Assembly (NCBI GenBank): GCA_023052935.1
Contig: CM041292.1
Location: 34,780,614 to 34,844,613 of the forward strand
From: Piezodorus guildinii
Taxonomy: Eukaryota; Arthropoda; Insecta; Hemiptera; Pentatomidae
Direction: 5' to 3'
DNA length: 64,000 bases
The position numbers were made by a program, and so were the translations under genes. The notes under the pieces were generated by a model. That model ran no database searches and had not been told where the DNA came from. It was given only the letters and a program-made list of their open reading frames with translations. This document shows, piece by piece, positions 1 through 10,775 of this stretch (within the stretch, counting starts at the first letter, position 1; every line of letters starts with the position of its first letter).

Positions 1-26
1 GTCCCCATTTAATTATATTCTTATAA

Positions 27-108
27 AAGTCCCGCTGGGACTGGGACTCGAACTCACAACTCTGCATGGGAGACTAGCGCGTTAGCCATTCAGCTACCGG
101 CTCCCAAA
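27..108 (-). repeat. SINE family 3, tRNA-derived head fragment
   Basis: On the minus strand this reads as a tRNA-like head: an A-box-like stretch (TAGCTGAATGGCTAACGCG) and a B-box-like stretch (GAGTTCGAGTCCC), the two internal RNA polymerase III promoter boxes. The first seven bases of the head have no pairing partner at the 3' side, so it is not a functional tRNA. The same head recurs near 31330-31397 and, diverged, near 60685. Only the head and a few flanking bases are preserved. Confidence 0.6.
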
Positions 109-540
109 GGTATTTTACTTCCCTAAGGAGGTATTTTAAAGTTATTTAATTTTATATAGAATATTTTCGATTAAGATAATACTTTTTGAGGTATTTACAA
201 AAAAATGTAATTATTTTCTGATTCTCCCTTCCCCTAAAAAAATCGACGCGGGAAACTCAGGGACTTTTCACCAGTTAATAAGGAAAAAGTACTGAACAAT
301 TTCTGACAATTTTCTTTCTTTTTTTTTTTTGGGATGTTAGGGTTTAGCCTACATTTTACTAATTTTACTGTACTAGGTGTGTTGAGTGCCCCAAGACTCT
401 TTAGCTCCCAATATCGGTGAGCTTGTCAGGATTTTTCTGCATTTAGGCAATCCTCCTTGACTTTTAATTTTCCTGTATTAGTTTTTAATTGGCGTGATGG
501 AATTTAATACGTTGCGAGAATTTATCGTTCTCATATCCAT
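109..540. other. A+T-rich stretch, nothing recognised
   Basis: No reading frame, RNA gene or repeat shared with the rest of the window was recognised here. It contains short homopolymer runs only. Confidence 0.4.
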
Positions 541-544
541 GCTT

Positions 545-1210
545 TGACAGTGAAAAAACAAAACAGAATATTAAAACATTCTGACAATAATTATTATATG
601 ATATTATTGTTTCAAGGAATGAAAACATTTTTTGGATAAACTTGAGAATGCAGTAAAATCACAAAGATTGTATGTGTATATATATATATATCTTAATTGA
701 AAAAAAATTTGTTCCATTATATTTATGTAATGTAGCAATAAATTAATCAAACCATAAACAATTACCACTGCGAACTTCAAAACGCTATATCTATGCTATT
801 TCTTAACTCATATCAATGATTCTTTTGTTATTTTGAGGGTAATTTAATTTTAAATCGCCGTGCCCAGTTCCGAAAATTCATTATGTATCTCTAAAAATAA
901 CTTAATTAACTTAATATGTATGTAAAATTTCAATTTTTTAAAATAATTAATCGCAGTTTCCTGATTATAAAATCAGCTGATATCAACGTCTAGGAATTAG
1001 GATCATCGTTCGATGCCCTGGTATTTTTGTGCCAACATTCGAAAAAAAATGTTTTAAGTAGTTTCATAGAATAGCCGCGGACAGGCCGATTTTTTATTTA
1101 TTATGAGTTACTTCATCATGAAAGGTAAAAGCTCAATTTTTTTTCGATTACAAAGGTTTATTATTGAAAATAATAAACCAATGCTAACAAATTTTACAGG
1201 AAATAACTAA
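545..1210. repeat. Dispersed repeat shared with 50533-52740
   Basis: Blocks here recur in the same order at 50670-50730 and 52390-52720. One is around CAAAACGCTATATCTATGC (about 780). Another is GCTGATATCAACGTCTAG (about 975) followed by GATCATCG. A third is GATTACAAAGGTTTATTATT (about 1147) followed by GAAAATAATAAAC. A single diverged unit of the tandem array found at 50.6-51.4 kb lies between them (about 880-940). No coding capacity is visible. The class of repeat is unknown. Confidence 0.55.
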
Positions 1211-1214
1211 AACC

Positions 1215-2440
1215 TGAACGTCTGCAGACAGCCTTCAGTTATATTTGAAAAACATGAAGTTTTCAAGAATCGCCTTAATATTTTTTCTTCGTTTCGATTC
1301 AAAATTTAATATATTTTGGTTTATACCTTTAGTGAGACAATTGCCTGAACGTACTAATGACGGCAAATCGATTGATTAATGAAAAAAATATATATTCTTT
1401 TTCTTTTTAGGTCGAACCTTCGTTTGAAATTTCATATTGAATTTCCTTCTTTGATTGCTTATGCCTTCGTTTTCAGGCCGATTCTGATTGGCCCTTTGAA
1501 TATATTTGTTGTTGACTGGAATTGGAATATGTTGCGGTTGAAAGTTGATGGTTTTGTTGTTGGGGAAAGCTGCCCGGATCCGGGAACTGATAAGCTGGCC
1601 ACTATCTTATCCTAAAATAGACCTTATCTCAGATCTTGGATAAGGATTCTCTGACAAAAAACAAGCCGATGGGAAAAATCCATCGGGTCCCCATTCTATT
1701 CTTTTTATCAAAATAATTCTATAAACTAGAATGAATAGAACATTTCCTTCGTTGGAAAATCTTTCAACTATGAAATCAAGGTCAATCCATACCAAGGGGA
1801 CAACCTGTGGTTTCTAGACCATTTCATGAAAAATTGATATTTTCTCTGAGAAAGTTTTTTGTGAGCTCGAAAATTTTTTTTTCTATAATTGTTTCTAATC
1901 TGAAGAGTTCAATTTATATTAATAATAAATCATTAGAACTTACTCCTCATATTTAATTTATTTAATATTAATCAATAATAAATGAAATAAGTTTTACTGC
2001 GTTACGGAGTTACATATAAAATGATATCTCATATTTATTATTTATAGAATTTCGTCAATCACTAAAATTTCTATCACCTATTGACTCACATTATCATTCA
2101 TTCATCATTATTTACGTCTTAAAAAAAGAGTAGTATGTGTATGAGTATGAAAGAAATGTGATTTGTGCAAATAGAGGGTAGACATTTTTAAAATTTGAAA
2201 AACTATATAAATGATGTCTTAGTGCTGAAAAAAACTGTTAAAAATGTCTTCGAAATGTAAAATAAGTTATTAATAATTATTTTTGATTAATAATTGAATA
2301 AATTATATGAAGAGAATATTCTACTGATTTGATACTAAAAGATTTTTTTATAAATAATTTAACATTAAGAAATGGTGACCATTTGTTTTGTGAAATTAAG
2401 AGTTTTTCTACATTTTAATGCACAAGTTTTTTTTTTTATT
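1215..2440. other. No recognised gene; A+T-rich
   Basis: The longest open frame starts at 1379 on the plus strand (78 codons) and has no recognisable domain, signal or homologue in the window. I see no basis for calling it a gene. Confidence 0.4.
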
Positions 2441-2443
2441 ACA

Positions 2444-2579
2444 GGTGTACTCACTACGTTTGCTATAGCATGCTATTTGTGTTATATTGCTAAACTCGTC
2501 GAGTTTCTACAGTTATTTCCTGTATAAAATTGATGGGTTTAGCACAATAGCATGCTATAGCAAATGTAGTGAGTACCCC
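2444..2579 (+). mobile_element. Palindromic MITE, copy 1
   Basis: The two arms are inverted repeats of about 45 bp. The left arm begins GTACTCACTACGTTTGCTAT and contains TAGCATGCTATTTGTG. The right arm ends ATAGCAAATGTAGTGAGTAC. A spacer of about 40 bp lies between them. The length and lack of coding sequence fit a miniature inverted-repeat transposable element. A second copy at 18576-18718 has the same arms and the spacer in the opposite sense, so both are copies of one mobile family. Target duplication is unclear for this copy. Confidence 0.75.
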
Positions 2580-2883
2580 ATATTAAGTAATTACATTCCC
2601 TAGGCTGTTCAAATAAAATGATTTAGTTCAGTCACTCTTCTCTATAAACTAAAATCATTAACACCTAGCTGAACGCATTTCTTATATTATTTTTAATAGA
2701 TCAAAGTTATAGGTTTTTTAATTTAAAAAAATAAAATTTTTAATTTGAATAAATATTAAATTGAAATTAAATTTCGATCTGGAGTTCTGCTACAAAGGAG
2801 TGATTGCTCAGACTTAATATTTTTCGTGATGGTAGACTATGGAGTATAGTTACTTTCTATATAGAGTCAATTCAAAGAAGCTA

Positions 2884-3786
2884 TTGGGTTGTTACACATG
2901 AAATGTCCGTTTTTTTAGTTTCTGAAATACATAAAGGATTTTGCAGGTCTATGTTGTTTTCTTCCGAATGTTTACATATTTAAAGTAAACAGTTACTAAT
3001 CCTATACCTTTGTATTATAAACATTAGCTTCCCAATCAATTACCCACTTTTTAGTAAATCTCCAAATATGAAGAAGGAAACACGCGATTTTCGAGTAATA
3101 TTTTTGTACGAGTTTAAACTCGGCCATTCAGCAGCTGGGGCCGCTAGAAATATTTGCAAGGCGTTTGGGGAAGGGAGTGTTAATGAACGGACCTTTCGCC
3201 GTTGGTTTGCTAATTTTTCAGCTGTGGATAACGACTTGAAAAACTTGCCCCGAGGAAGACCTCCGTTCGTAATAGACAACGATGTCCTCAAACATACAGT
3301 AGAAGGAAATCCCTACCAAAAAGTTAAAGGACTCTCAGCATAACTAAATGCAAGTGCATCTACCGTTTCCAGACATTTTAAGTGTATCGGGAAAGTAAAA
3401 AAGCTCGATAAATGGGTACGTCATGATCTCACTGAGCGGCAGCAAGACCGCATGTTTCAAAACATACCGTGCAAAAATTGAAAGAACTGGGCTACGAAGT
3501 TCTTCCGCACCCACCATATTCTCCCCAATTGTCTCCAACAGATTACCACCTGTTCAGGAATTTAGACAACTTCGTCAAAGGAAAACTTTTTGAAAATGAT
3601 GATCAAGTGAAAGGTTTTTTTCAAGTGAGAGTTTTTTAGATCGGGGAGAAAAATGTTGGTGTCACGTTGGGAAAAATGTGTAGAAAAAGAAGTTAAATAC
3701 TTTGAATAAAATTATTTTGTTTTCATATCGTTTTTTTATAAAAATCCTTTACCTTGAAAACGGACATTTCATGTGACACAACCCAA
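2884..3786 (+). mobile_element. mariner transposon, internally deleted copy
   Basis: Terminal inverted repeats of about 28 bp begin TTGGGTTGTTACACATGAAA and end with the complement (ATGTGACACAACCCAA). They are flanked by TA at 2882-2883 and 3787-3788, the mariner/Tc1 target duplication. At 903 bp it is shorter than the roughly 1.3 kb of an autonomous mariner. The middle of the transposase gene is missing: the helix-turn-helix half is joined to the last part of the catalytic domain. A shorter relative with the same termini lies at 46518-47242 in the opposite orientation. Confidence 0.9.
3068..3660 (+). pseudogene. mariner transposase remnant (N-terminal DNA-binding half fused to C-terminal end)
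   Basis: The frame starts at 3068 and gives a 91-residue piece: an N-terminal segment with GHSAAGAARNICKAFG and NERTFRRWF, then RGRPP and VIDND. This is the paired helix-turn-helix region of mariner transposases, which binds the terminal repeats. An in-frame stop follows KGLSA. After it the frame continues with STVSRHFK..GKVKKLDKWV, still recognisable mariner. Near 3465 the sequence jumps, in a changed frame, to LKELGYEVLPHPPYSP and PTDYHLF, which lies around the last catalytic aspartate. The segment holding the first two catalytic aspartates is deleted. No active transposase can come from it. Confidence 0.85.
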
Positions 3787-3789
3787 TAT

Positions 3790-4048
3790 AATGTGAAAAA
3801 AAATATGCCACATTTGAAACTGATTTTTTTTAACCTGCAATATCTCTATTGAGCAACTAAATAAAAATCTTAAAATTACATACGTAATAGATCTTTATGA
3901 TACTAAAGTTTAACTTTGAGATTTATTTGAAAGTTTTTATTTTTATATAAAATAAACATATTATCAGTTTTTACAAAATAAAATACTCTTTCAACTATAT
4001 CGGAATTGTAATCCTGTTAAAAACTTAAAAGTTTTTGTTATTTACCTT

Positions 4049-4112
<64 letters not shown>

Positions 4113-4680
4113 TATAGATAGCAATACAGCAACACCTCTAAATACATATTTTAGTCATTTATTTACTCGTAAATACTGTCAAAGAGCTTGGTTTCACAAT
4201 TGAAGTGGGTATTCAACCTTCAGCCACCACCATAATCAGTGGCAATAATTTTCTATTGTTACGATCCTATAAAACGAAGGCCTGTAAAACTAACATTTGA
4301 ATTTTCGCCTTGACTATAACTCGGAAGAATATTTTATTTATTTTCTTCATCCATGGGTTTTATTAGTTATTTATTATTAGGTACTGGTATATACACTGAC
4401 ATTTCATTTAGTATTCATATTAAACTTTCAATCCTTGCATGCATGCAGCATTTTTTTTTTTTTTCATTTAAACAAATTTATTCAGATATAACACAATCTG
4501 TCTCAAATTGGACCATGATAATAATGTTTTATTTATTTATATTACATATGCCCCTCAAGACTTGATAACAAATTCTATCTGGTCCGTATATAATTTAAAA
4601 GAGATATATGTACTAGTACAGAGTTATTTAAAGTATGAGACTAAAGTTTAAAATTTATAATTTTTTTAAAGAATATTTCT
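3790..4680. repeat. A+T-rich DNA with a long (TA)n microsatellite at 4054-4109
   Basis: About 56 bp of uninterrupted TA dinucleotides lie at 4054-4109. The remainder is A+T-rich with no gene, RNA or shared repeat recognised. Confidence 0.8.
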
Positions 4681-4689
4681 ATCTTTTTG

Positions 4690-5172
4690 ATATACACTTT
4701 GTCCAAGTTGTTTAAAAATGCAGTATCTTCCTCTTTCGTATAGTCGCGTTCTCTCTTGTATTTTTTTCACATGAAAGCTAAGTGTCGCGGGTCTTCTGGC
4801 TTCTGCAGACTTCACATTTTCCATCTTATTTTTATTTTTATAAGCGCAAGATGTTTATTAGTGCACCCGTTGTTAGACCTCAGTCTTACGATTTGTACGA
4901 TACTCGTACTTGTAAGATGCTGATGCCGAGCAAACCATGGAACAATGCTCACAGTGGGTTGTACCTTATAGAAGTCTCTCCCTTTTGATTGTGACTCCGA
5001 GTCATACCTATCTTGTCATTCTCTTATTTCTTCTTTCCTTAAGTGTCTTGGGAGATCCATCATGGGTACCTTGGCGTTCTCTTTCAATGGTTGCGTTGTC
5101 CCAGCAGCTCTGTCAGCAGCCTCATTTCCAGTTAATCCTACGTGATTGGGATTGAGATCCTTTGAAATTCGT
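4690..5172 (-). mobile_element. LINE 3' fragment with RNase H end and Cys motif
   Basis: On the minus strand, starting near 5160, a broken frame reads HVGLTGNEAADRAA. This matches the last conserved block of the RNase H domain carried by some non-LTR retrotransposons (usual form HVGIxGNExAD). Further on come MKCEVCRSC and ERENATI-like residues, a Cys-containing tail also found after such domains. Several stops and frame changes are present. A related fragment with the same Cys tail lies on the plus strand at 26110-26660. The clade (I-like or similar) cannot be fixed from this much sequence. Confidence 0.6.
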
Positions 5173-5573
5173 AGTGGTTGTTGTCGGAGACTATGGAGTA
5201 GATTATTTCAAATATTAAATATGAAGTAATTTTTCTGCTATTGATTGTTTTTAGTAGCTTACAAGAGGAGGCGGAGTCTGTCAGAATAAATATTTTAGTA
5301 CTTGAAAATGTATTACGACAATATAATAATGTTTTGAGATCACATCCATAAGTCATTTACAGAATAAACGAATGTAAAGTCAAACAAGACAAAATAAATA
5401 GATAAAAGTATATCACACACAAATATATATATTTTCATGGAGAATTTGGTGTGTATAATGATGAAAAAAATTTGATGCGTGTAAGTAGAGAATAGAAATT
5501 GTAGACAATGACCAAATTATATAAAGTATGCGTTGACCCTCATGATAATGCATGACCTCGAAATGTAAGAAAA

Positions 5574-5855
5574 AAAAAAAAAAACATGTACCTCTACAGT
5601 TCATGAAGTGTCTTGGGTTCAGTACTTATAGAAATTCGTACTATTTTGCAGTCAAGGACATTGCAAGGAAGTGAATAGGCCTCAACCACTCTCAGCCACG
5701 AGTTTTTTCTCTCAATCTTTGGGTATCCACTTTTTAGAGGCTGAATGTACACCATAAGGGTCCCCACATCCCAGGGTCGTTCGTAGGCTGCAAAAACAGA
5801 ATAAATAATTCTTAATAACAGTAGACTAGTGCTCTCTCTCAAAAAAAATATATAA
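5574..5855 (-). repeat. SINE family 2 copy, head partly lost
   Basis: It matches the better copy at 38168-38476 along most of its length: CATGAAGTGTCTTGGGTTCA, then AATAGGCCT, GGGTA(T/C)CCACTTT, CCAGGGTCG and ACAGAATAAATAAT. The B-box part of the head is missing, while GACTAGTGCTCT of the head survives. A run of A directly precedes it on the plus strand, so on its own strand it ends in a T run. Confidence 0.65.
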
Positions 5856-5934
5856 ATAAAATTAATTCTAGGTTTACAAATAAACCAATATATTAAATCC
5901 ACTCATAACTATAAACAATATTAACAATCTGGTG

Positions 5935-7485
5935 ACAAAATGCGGATTGGGTTTGCCCCTCACTTATGGAAATAAAAGCATCCCTGTTCCTCTCTCTTTA
6001 TTTTTCTTCATTTTTCTTTCGTTTGATCTTTTTTTTTTTTCTTTTTTTTTATATCATATAATTTACCTTTCCGTTTGTACCTATTAGTTAACGGCTCAAC
6101 ACAAAGTTTTCCTAGATTATTTTATGTTTTTTTTTCCGATGCGAAATAGTAAACCACATGGGAGTATACAGAATTTTCATTTGGGTGGTGCCAAGCAGTT
6201 CGGAAATCTTTCGTGATTTAAAAATATGTGTTTGTTTTTTCAAAAATAAATCAAAAACACTTTATCTTTTTATCCTAATACCTTATTTTAGTTTTTTTTA
6301 TATTTTATTTTTATTTGTGAAAAAATCTTGGTGGGTCGGCATACCCTCCTCTCCCTTTCAACGCCCGTCGCTAACCAAAATTGTCATAAATTTATAATTG
6401 TATTCTTTATTGATAGTGGAACAATAAGATTTAGTATTTTTTTAAATTCTTTTGAGATACATTAATTATATACTAATTAAAAGAAAAAAATATTCAGGAA
6501 AACCTTGCAAAAGGTAGTAAGTAAAAAAAAAAAAAAAATGGTAGTTAAAAGGTATAACTTTCATATTTCAATCGTATTCTGAACATTTATTTATTTAACT
6601 TTTATACCATATAGAAAACATATTCACTGACAATAGCGATCTTTATTATACAATATAGGAGGAAGTATATTTCATAATCTTTAACAAATTTTGTCATATT
6701 TTTTTCATTATTATTTTAATTTAATTTTTTAATGAAATGATTGATGTATGCAGTAGCTGTGAATAGAAATGAATTAGTAAAAAAAAAAAAAAAATGGAAA
6801 AATAAATAATGACAGTAATTATTTTCCAAATATTTAAATGGTTCCTTAACATAGTGAAAAAGCTATGAAATCTCTCATTGAGAACCAATTTATTAACCTT
6901 GAATATATCTTTCATTCTGCACCACTAATGTCATTAATAATTATTATTTATCTGCTGCTACCAACAAATTTGCAATATAAAATTTGGTTAATTACATATT
7001 AGTATACCGATTCCTGTTAAAATGTAACAGAAATCCGAATAAGTGATTGCATTCAGATAAAAATAATTACTGTGTTTACAGCATTATTTACAAAACATTA
7101 CTTGTTGAACATTCCAGGTTTACAAATACCTTAAAGAAAGAAAAAAACTAGGTTGTGAAAATGTCTCATTCAACTGTTCAAACAATAATACTAGTCATTC
7201 TGATAACTCCGCTTATATAATGTTTATTTATTTTGTTAGATTGATACGGGAAAACTTAATTAGAGATGATATTTACAGATCTATAATACTTTTTTTCTTT
7301 ATACATAACATTTCATTGTTTATCTGTCTTATTGATGATATGCAATATGCAAAAAAACAAAAAAAAAAACAGTTTGTATACAACAAAGTCGAAACAAAAA
7401 TTAAATAAAATCATAATGTAAAGAACATAAATTAGGAATTTTGGGTTTATTTGTAATTTTTTCATTTGTTATGAAAAATCTGTTT
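5935..7485. other. Long A+T-rich stretch, nothing recognised
   Basis: Several poly(T) and poly(A) runs lie near 6030, 6523 and 6780. Open frames of 60-79 codons occur on both strands and are compositionally random for this base content. I found no repeat shared with the rest of the window. Confidence 0.4.
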
Positions 7486-7489
7486 CTTA

Positions 7490-7785
7490 CAACATTTGGG
7501 TCTTGGGTTCAGTACGTATAGAACAGCCTGGCACGAAAAGAATTAGGCCAAGATCACGCTCAGCAGTCATGTTTCTCAACAATTTATATGGTACCCACTT
7601 TATGGAGGAACGATGTACACCAGGAGATACTGCGAACTCTAGTCTCTCCCCTTGGCTGAAATAACAAAATATGTTATTATTCTGCCACAGCCGGGGTTCG
7701 AACCCGTTGAACAGTAATATAGTGGCATTTGTTGTAGATAATTTAATATATTTCCCAGTGTTTTGTTTATTACACAGAACCAAAA
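7490..7785 (-). repeat. SINE family 2 copy
   Basis: Reading on the minus strand, it keeps the B-box-like GGGTTCGAACCCCGG and the body motifs shared with 38168-38476 and 39692-39950, such as GGGTACCA and TGAACCCAAGACCC. The A-box part is degraded. Confidence 0.65.
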
Positions 7786-7924
7786 GTCAGCCCATGTTTA
7801 ATAAATTAATTAATAGTGTTTAGCTACAGTGGATTTCGTACTTCATTTACATTGTAAATAATTATCATTTTTATGTGATGATGTTTACAACTGTATAATA
7901 CCAAAAAATACATCAAGTAAATGT

Positions 7925-8213
7925 GAACAATTTGTTTATTTCATTTAACGTCCCTTTATGCTACTGTAATCGGACGACACTACAATGGGAATCCAAAATT
8001 TTGCCTAACCAGGTTTTATTAGGATAGGAATCTTTAACGAGTACCTGACATCGCACAGGCTCGGGACCACCTTTTAACGTCCCTTCTGATGTACGGCATA
8101 ACTAAGGATTTCTTACTACCATTAAAAAATCCTAGAGCTACCTGCGGGTTTGAACCCGGGACCTTAGGCATAGGAGACTGTTATGCTAACCACAATACTA
8201 CAGGTAACCTCAA
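7925..8213 (-). repeat. SINE family 1 copy (tRNA-derived, near full length)
   Basis: On the minus strand it starts with a tRNA-like head: TGTAGTATTGTGGTTAGCAT as A box and CCCGGGTTCAAACCC as B box. The common body follows: GGATTTTTTAATG..GTAG, GTCCCGAGCCTGTGCGATGT, CAGGTACTCG and AAAGATTCCTATCCTAATAA. It ends in a TAAA/CAAA-rich tail. It is the same family as 54723-55004. No functional tRNA can fold because the acceptor stem is not complementary. Confidence 0.8.
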
Positions 8214-8269
8214 CAATGTTTATGGGCTTAATACAGGCATGTGAAGAAACTACAGACAAGTAGCACTTT

Positions 8270-8690
8270 AGTGTTTATTTATAATAGCAGGTCTCCAGGC
8301 CACTGTCTTTTCAGCGACCTCGATAGATTATAAGGAATAGATGAAGATGAGAGGTTACGGACTAATGGGTTTGAGTGGACGTGTAGAGATATTCACCTTT
8401 TTTCAAAATTGAATATTGATGTTTTAATGGATTATTTTACAGGTGAAAAGGAATTATTTAGGATCTTTCACAAGATTTTGGATGAGGGAGGAGTTTGATG
8501 GTTAGGTGGATTCCCATAGCTCAATCCCATATGTCCAAATATACTTAATACTAGTTGTATAAATTAGTTTTTTGTAGTAGGTGAGACGTTTTGAGCGTTT
8601 GTCTTGTAAATATTTCAGTAATCGGTGTCTGCAAGCAGTTTCTTATTGTATCAGTCTAATGTTTTACTAATTTTTTTAATTTATTTTATT
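8270..8690 (-). mobile_element. Jockey-like LINE 3' fragment (degraded)
   Basis: The complement resembles the plus-strand tails at 33385 and 37650: GACAAACGCTCAAAACG, then a CAATCC..ATCTTGTGAAAGATCC block and a CGAGGTCGCTGAAAAG-like segment, which corresponds to the PPRRLKR end of the protein. Stops in every frame. Assigned by block order only. Confidence 0.45.
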
Positions 8691-8715
8691 TAACGGCCAA
8701 CTTGGGTCCACGCTA

Positions 8716-8945
8716 CTACTGTTTTCTTATGGCCCAGTATTGCATCATCCTTTCTGCATGTTCCTGTTTCCACTCTTCATTCCACCTCTTGCCTGTTTTG
8801 CGCTTGGACTTTGTCTGGAAACTTTGTAGTCCTTCAAGTTTCTTTTTAAGAGGATCACGCTCTTGAACATCTGTCCATGTGATTCCCACTTCCTGTAAAT
8901 CCTTCTCCATCTCCGTGAAATACAAATCCCTGGATCTTCTTATTA
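8716..8945 (-). mobile_element. LINE reverse-transcriptase C-terminal tail fragment
   Basis: A minus-strand frame of about 70 codons reads RRSRDLYFTEMEKDLQEVGI then TWTDVQERDPLKKK and ends AERMMQYWAIRKQ followed by a stop. The pattern 'dLxxLGxTWxDAxxRDxWxxxV' is the common end of LINE polyproteins after the reverse transcriptase. The frame is open for its whole length, so this piece is less decayed than its neighbours. I cannot assign a clade, and nothing upstream on the minus strand continues it. Confidence 0.5.
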
Positions 8946-9149
8946 CTACTTAAATATAATTTCTTAATTTTTATTTTCTACTTATTTTTTATGATTATAT
9001 ACTTGTACTTATATGCACATATACCTTAGTCGTGTACACACTCCTTTGCTCAAGCTGTTCCTTCTTCCCTTACTCAATCTTAAAGCCAAGAAGGTTTGAG
9101 AGGCAGAGGAGTAGATTTGAATCAAAACCATTATGTCTATTTGGGTTTA

Positions 9150-9392
9150 GTCTGCAACTAATTATTTTTTTTCAGGATTTATGGATTATTTTATTTGTGA
9201 CAAAGTAAGTGGCATATAGGATTTTTTGGATTGCAAGGATTGGATGTCTAAGGAGTTTGTTGGTTTGGTATGCCCATATCTCTAATTATCCATAGGCCTA
9301 ATAATGGTAAATTAAATTATTTTTTTCTGGTAGGTGGGAAGAATTTAACGTTTGTCTAGTATATGATGCAGTAATCGGTATTTTGGGGTAGT
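9150..9392 (-). mobile_element. Jockey-like LINE 3' fragment
   Basis: The complement carries GACAAACGTTAAATTCTTCC, CATTATTAGGCCTATGG, TCCAATCCTTGCAATCC and TTTGTCACAAATAAAATAAT, all in the order seen in the Jockey-like tails at 29180, 33385 and 40515. It is interrupted at 9393 by a HINE-like copy. Confidence 0.55.
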
Positions 9393-9393
9393 T

Positions 9394-10303
9394 TTACTTT
9401 CACTTACTATATATAGTAAGGGGAAGTATTGCGATCGTGAAAATTTTCAAATTGCAGTTTTCAACGGAAATACACGTTTTAGGGTCCCCTGAGTCCAAAT
9501 AACCAAGTCCCGCAAAAAGGTCTGTGCGTGTGTGTGTGTGTGTGTGTGTGTTAACTCCCGGGCGGAAACGGTAAGTCCTATGAAACTGAAATTTCATATT
9601 TAAGACAACTATACGCCCGAGACGTGACAAAACTTTTTTCATCAAAATGAGCATACCAGAAGAGCCACTTTATACCATGCATTTTGCACCTTTTTTCGAT
9701 TTTCTTAAAAAGCGGTTCCGACGATTTTGATTAAACTCGCTATATCGATGTAAAATTTAATGGGATTTAATATAATTTAGGTTTCTTTCGGATTAAAATG
9801 GTCTGACAGGGTATAAATGCCGATATTATTAATTTTCTTTCTCTAAAGTACCTTTAATTTTGCAGATTCAATAAAAATAACTATATTATCTTGTTAACGC
9901 TGATAAAAAAAAGGTAAATATATAAATTGAATAAATTCGATGAACAACTAAAGGAGAAAACAGAAAAAATATTTTTTTAATGCAATTTTTCGTTTTTGAA
10001 CATAAGAGCAGTAATATATATGAATGATATACCGTTGGAAAGCTAAAGATTTTAGAAAAATATCATCTCATACACAATCTTTTAAAAGTTAATAGAGAGT
10101 GATGAAATAAACATAAAACTAACTGATTATTTTAGATAATATAATAGATTTTTTAATAAAACACATGTTTCTATATAAATTCAATTAATTCCTTAATAGT
10201 TTCACGTATTTTTATCTCTAACTGTTTTTGAAAATTCTTTCATTGATTTTAAAAATGAAGGTAAGTGAAAGTCGTGAAGTGTTGCCCGCACCAGATTTTT
10301 TTT
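9394..10303 (-). mobile_element. HINE-like (candidate non-autonomous Helentron) copy 1
   Basis: Nearly complete copy read on the minus strand. Its 3' end is at the left: CTTACTATATATAGTAAG, an 18-nt perfect palindrome (9403-9420), preceded by ACTTTCA. Its 5' end is at the right: GGTAAGTGAAAGTCGTGAAG then TTGCCCGCACCAGA. The interior carries the family's conserved blocks (GCGATCGTGAAAATTTTC, AGGGTCCCCTGAGTCCAAAT) and a TG microsatellite at 9527-9550. No open frame of note, so it must be moved by enzymes from elsewhere. It interrupts a Jockey-like LINE fragment ending at 9392. Confidence 0.7.
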
Positions 10304-10309
10304 GTTTTA

Positions 10310-10690
10310 ATCCTTTTATATTATTATTTAATTTTTATTGTTTTGTTACTTACCTCTAATTATAGTTATACACATATTCTTGTAAACATATTTACACATA
10401 TACGCACGCTCTTTGTCCCAGCGGCCTTTTTTTACCCTTACTCGCCTTAAACCGCGGGACTATAGGCCATATCGAGCTGCCTATCAACTTGACAGCCTAC
10501 CCTTTTCGGAACCGTCTCGCGGTGCCCTAGCTATCGCCCCATCTATCCTTCGCCGTGTAAGGTTGGTGACGGCCGGTTCACGGGCTATGGTGGTCCGTCC
10601 TTCGTCCTTCTTTGGTCTTTTGCCTGGTAATCAGATAGGCAAATATGCGGCTAAGCGATTTTTTACAATAAAAAAAGTCAGGCATTCGTA
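10310..10690. other. G+C-richer block of unknown nature
   Basis: From about 10400 to 10640 the composition is markedly richer in G+C than the surroundings. A plus-strand frame of 92 codons (10413-10691) is open but shows no domain I recognise. The block does not resemble any other repeat in the window. It could be a fragment of an unrelated retroelement or a retained exon. Confidence 0.3.
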
Positions 10691-10775
10691 ATAGGTCTTT
10701 ACTCTAATGAAACCTGGATAGTCAAAACTGGGGGCTCCTAAGTAACATAAAGTGACGTAAAGTAAATAACAAACA
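10690..10775 (+). repeat. SINE family 1, 3' tail fragment
   Basis: Contains the tail blocks TAATGAAACCTGGATAG..AAAA, GGGG(G/A)CTCC and ATAAAGTGACGTAAAGTAAA, matching the 3' part of the family 1 consensus. Confidence 0.5.

Noticed and set aside
27..108. Possible tRNA gene on the minus strand
   Set aside because: A and B boxes are present but the 5' acceptor bases have no partner at the 3' side and the same sequence recurs as the head of a dispersed repeat, so it is a SINE head.
4054..4109. (TA)n as a CRISPR-like or origin-like array
   Set aside because: Plain dinucleotide repeat without spacers. CRISPR arrays are not expected in this kind of genome.
9400..9654. Minus-strand frame with a Thr-His repeat
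   Set aside because: It translates the TG microsatellite inside a HINE-like copy. A similar frame at 19729-19917 has the same origin.
9394..10303. HINE-like family as a SINE
   Set aside because: No tRNA, 5S or 7SL-like head and no pol III boxes. It ends in a palindrome rather than a tail, and has inverted repeats near both ends.
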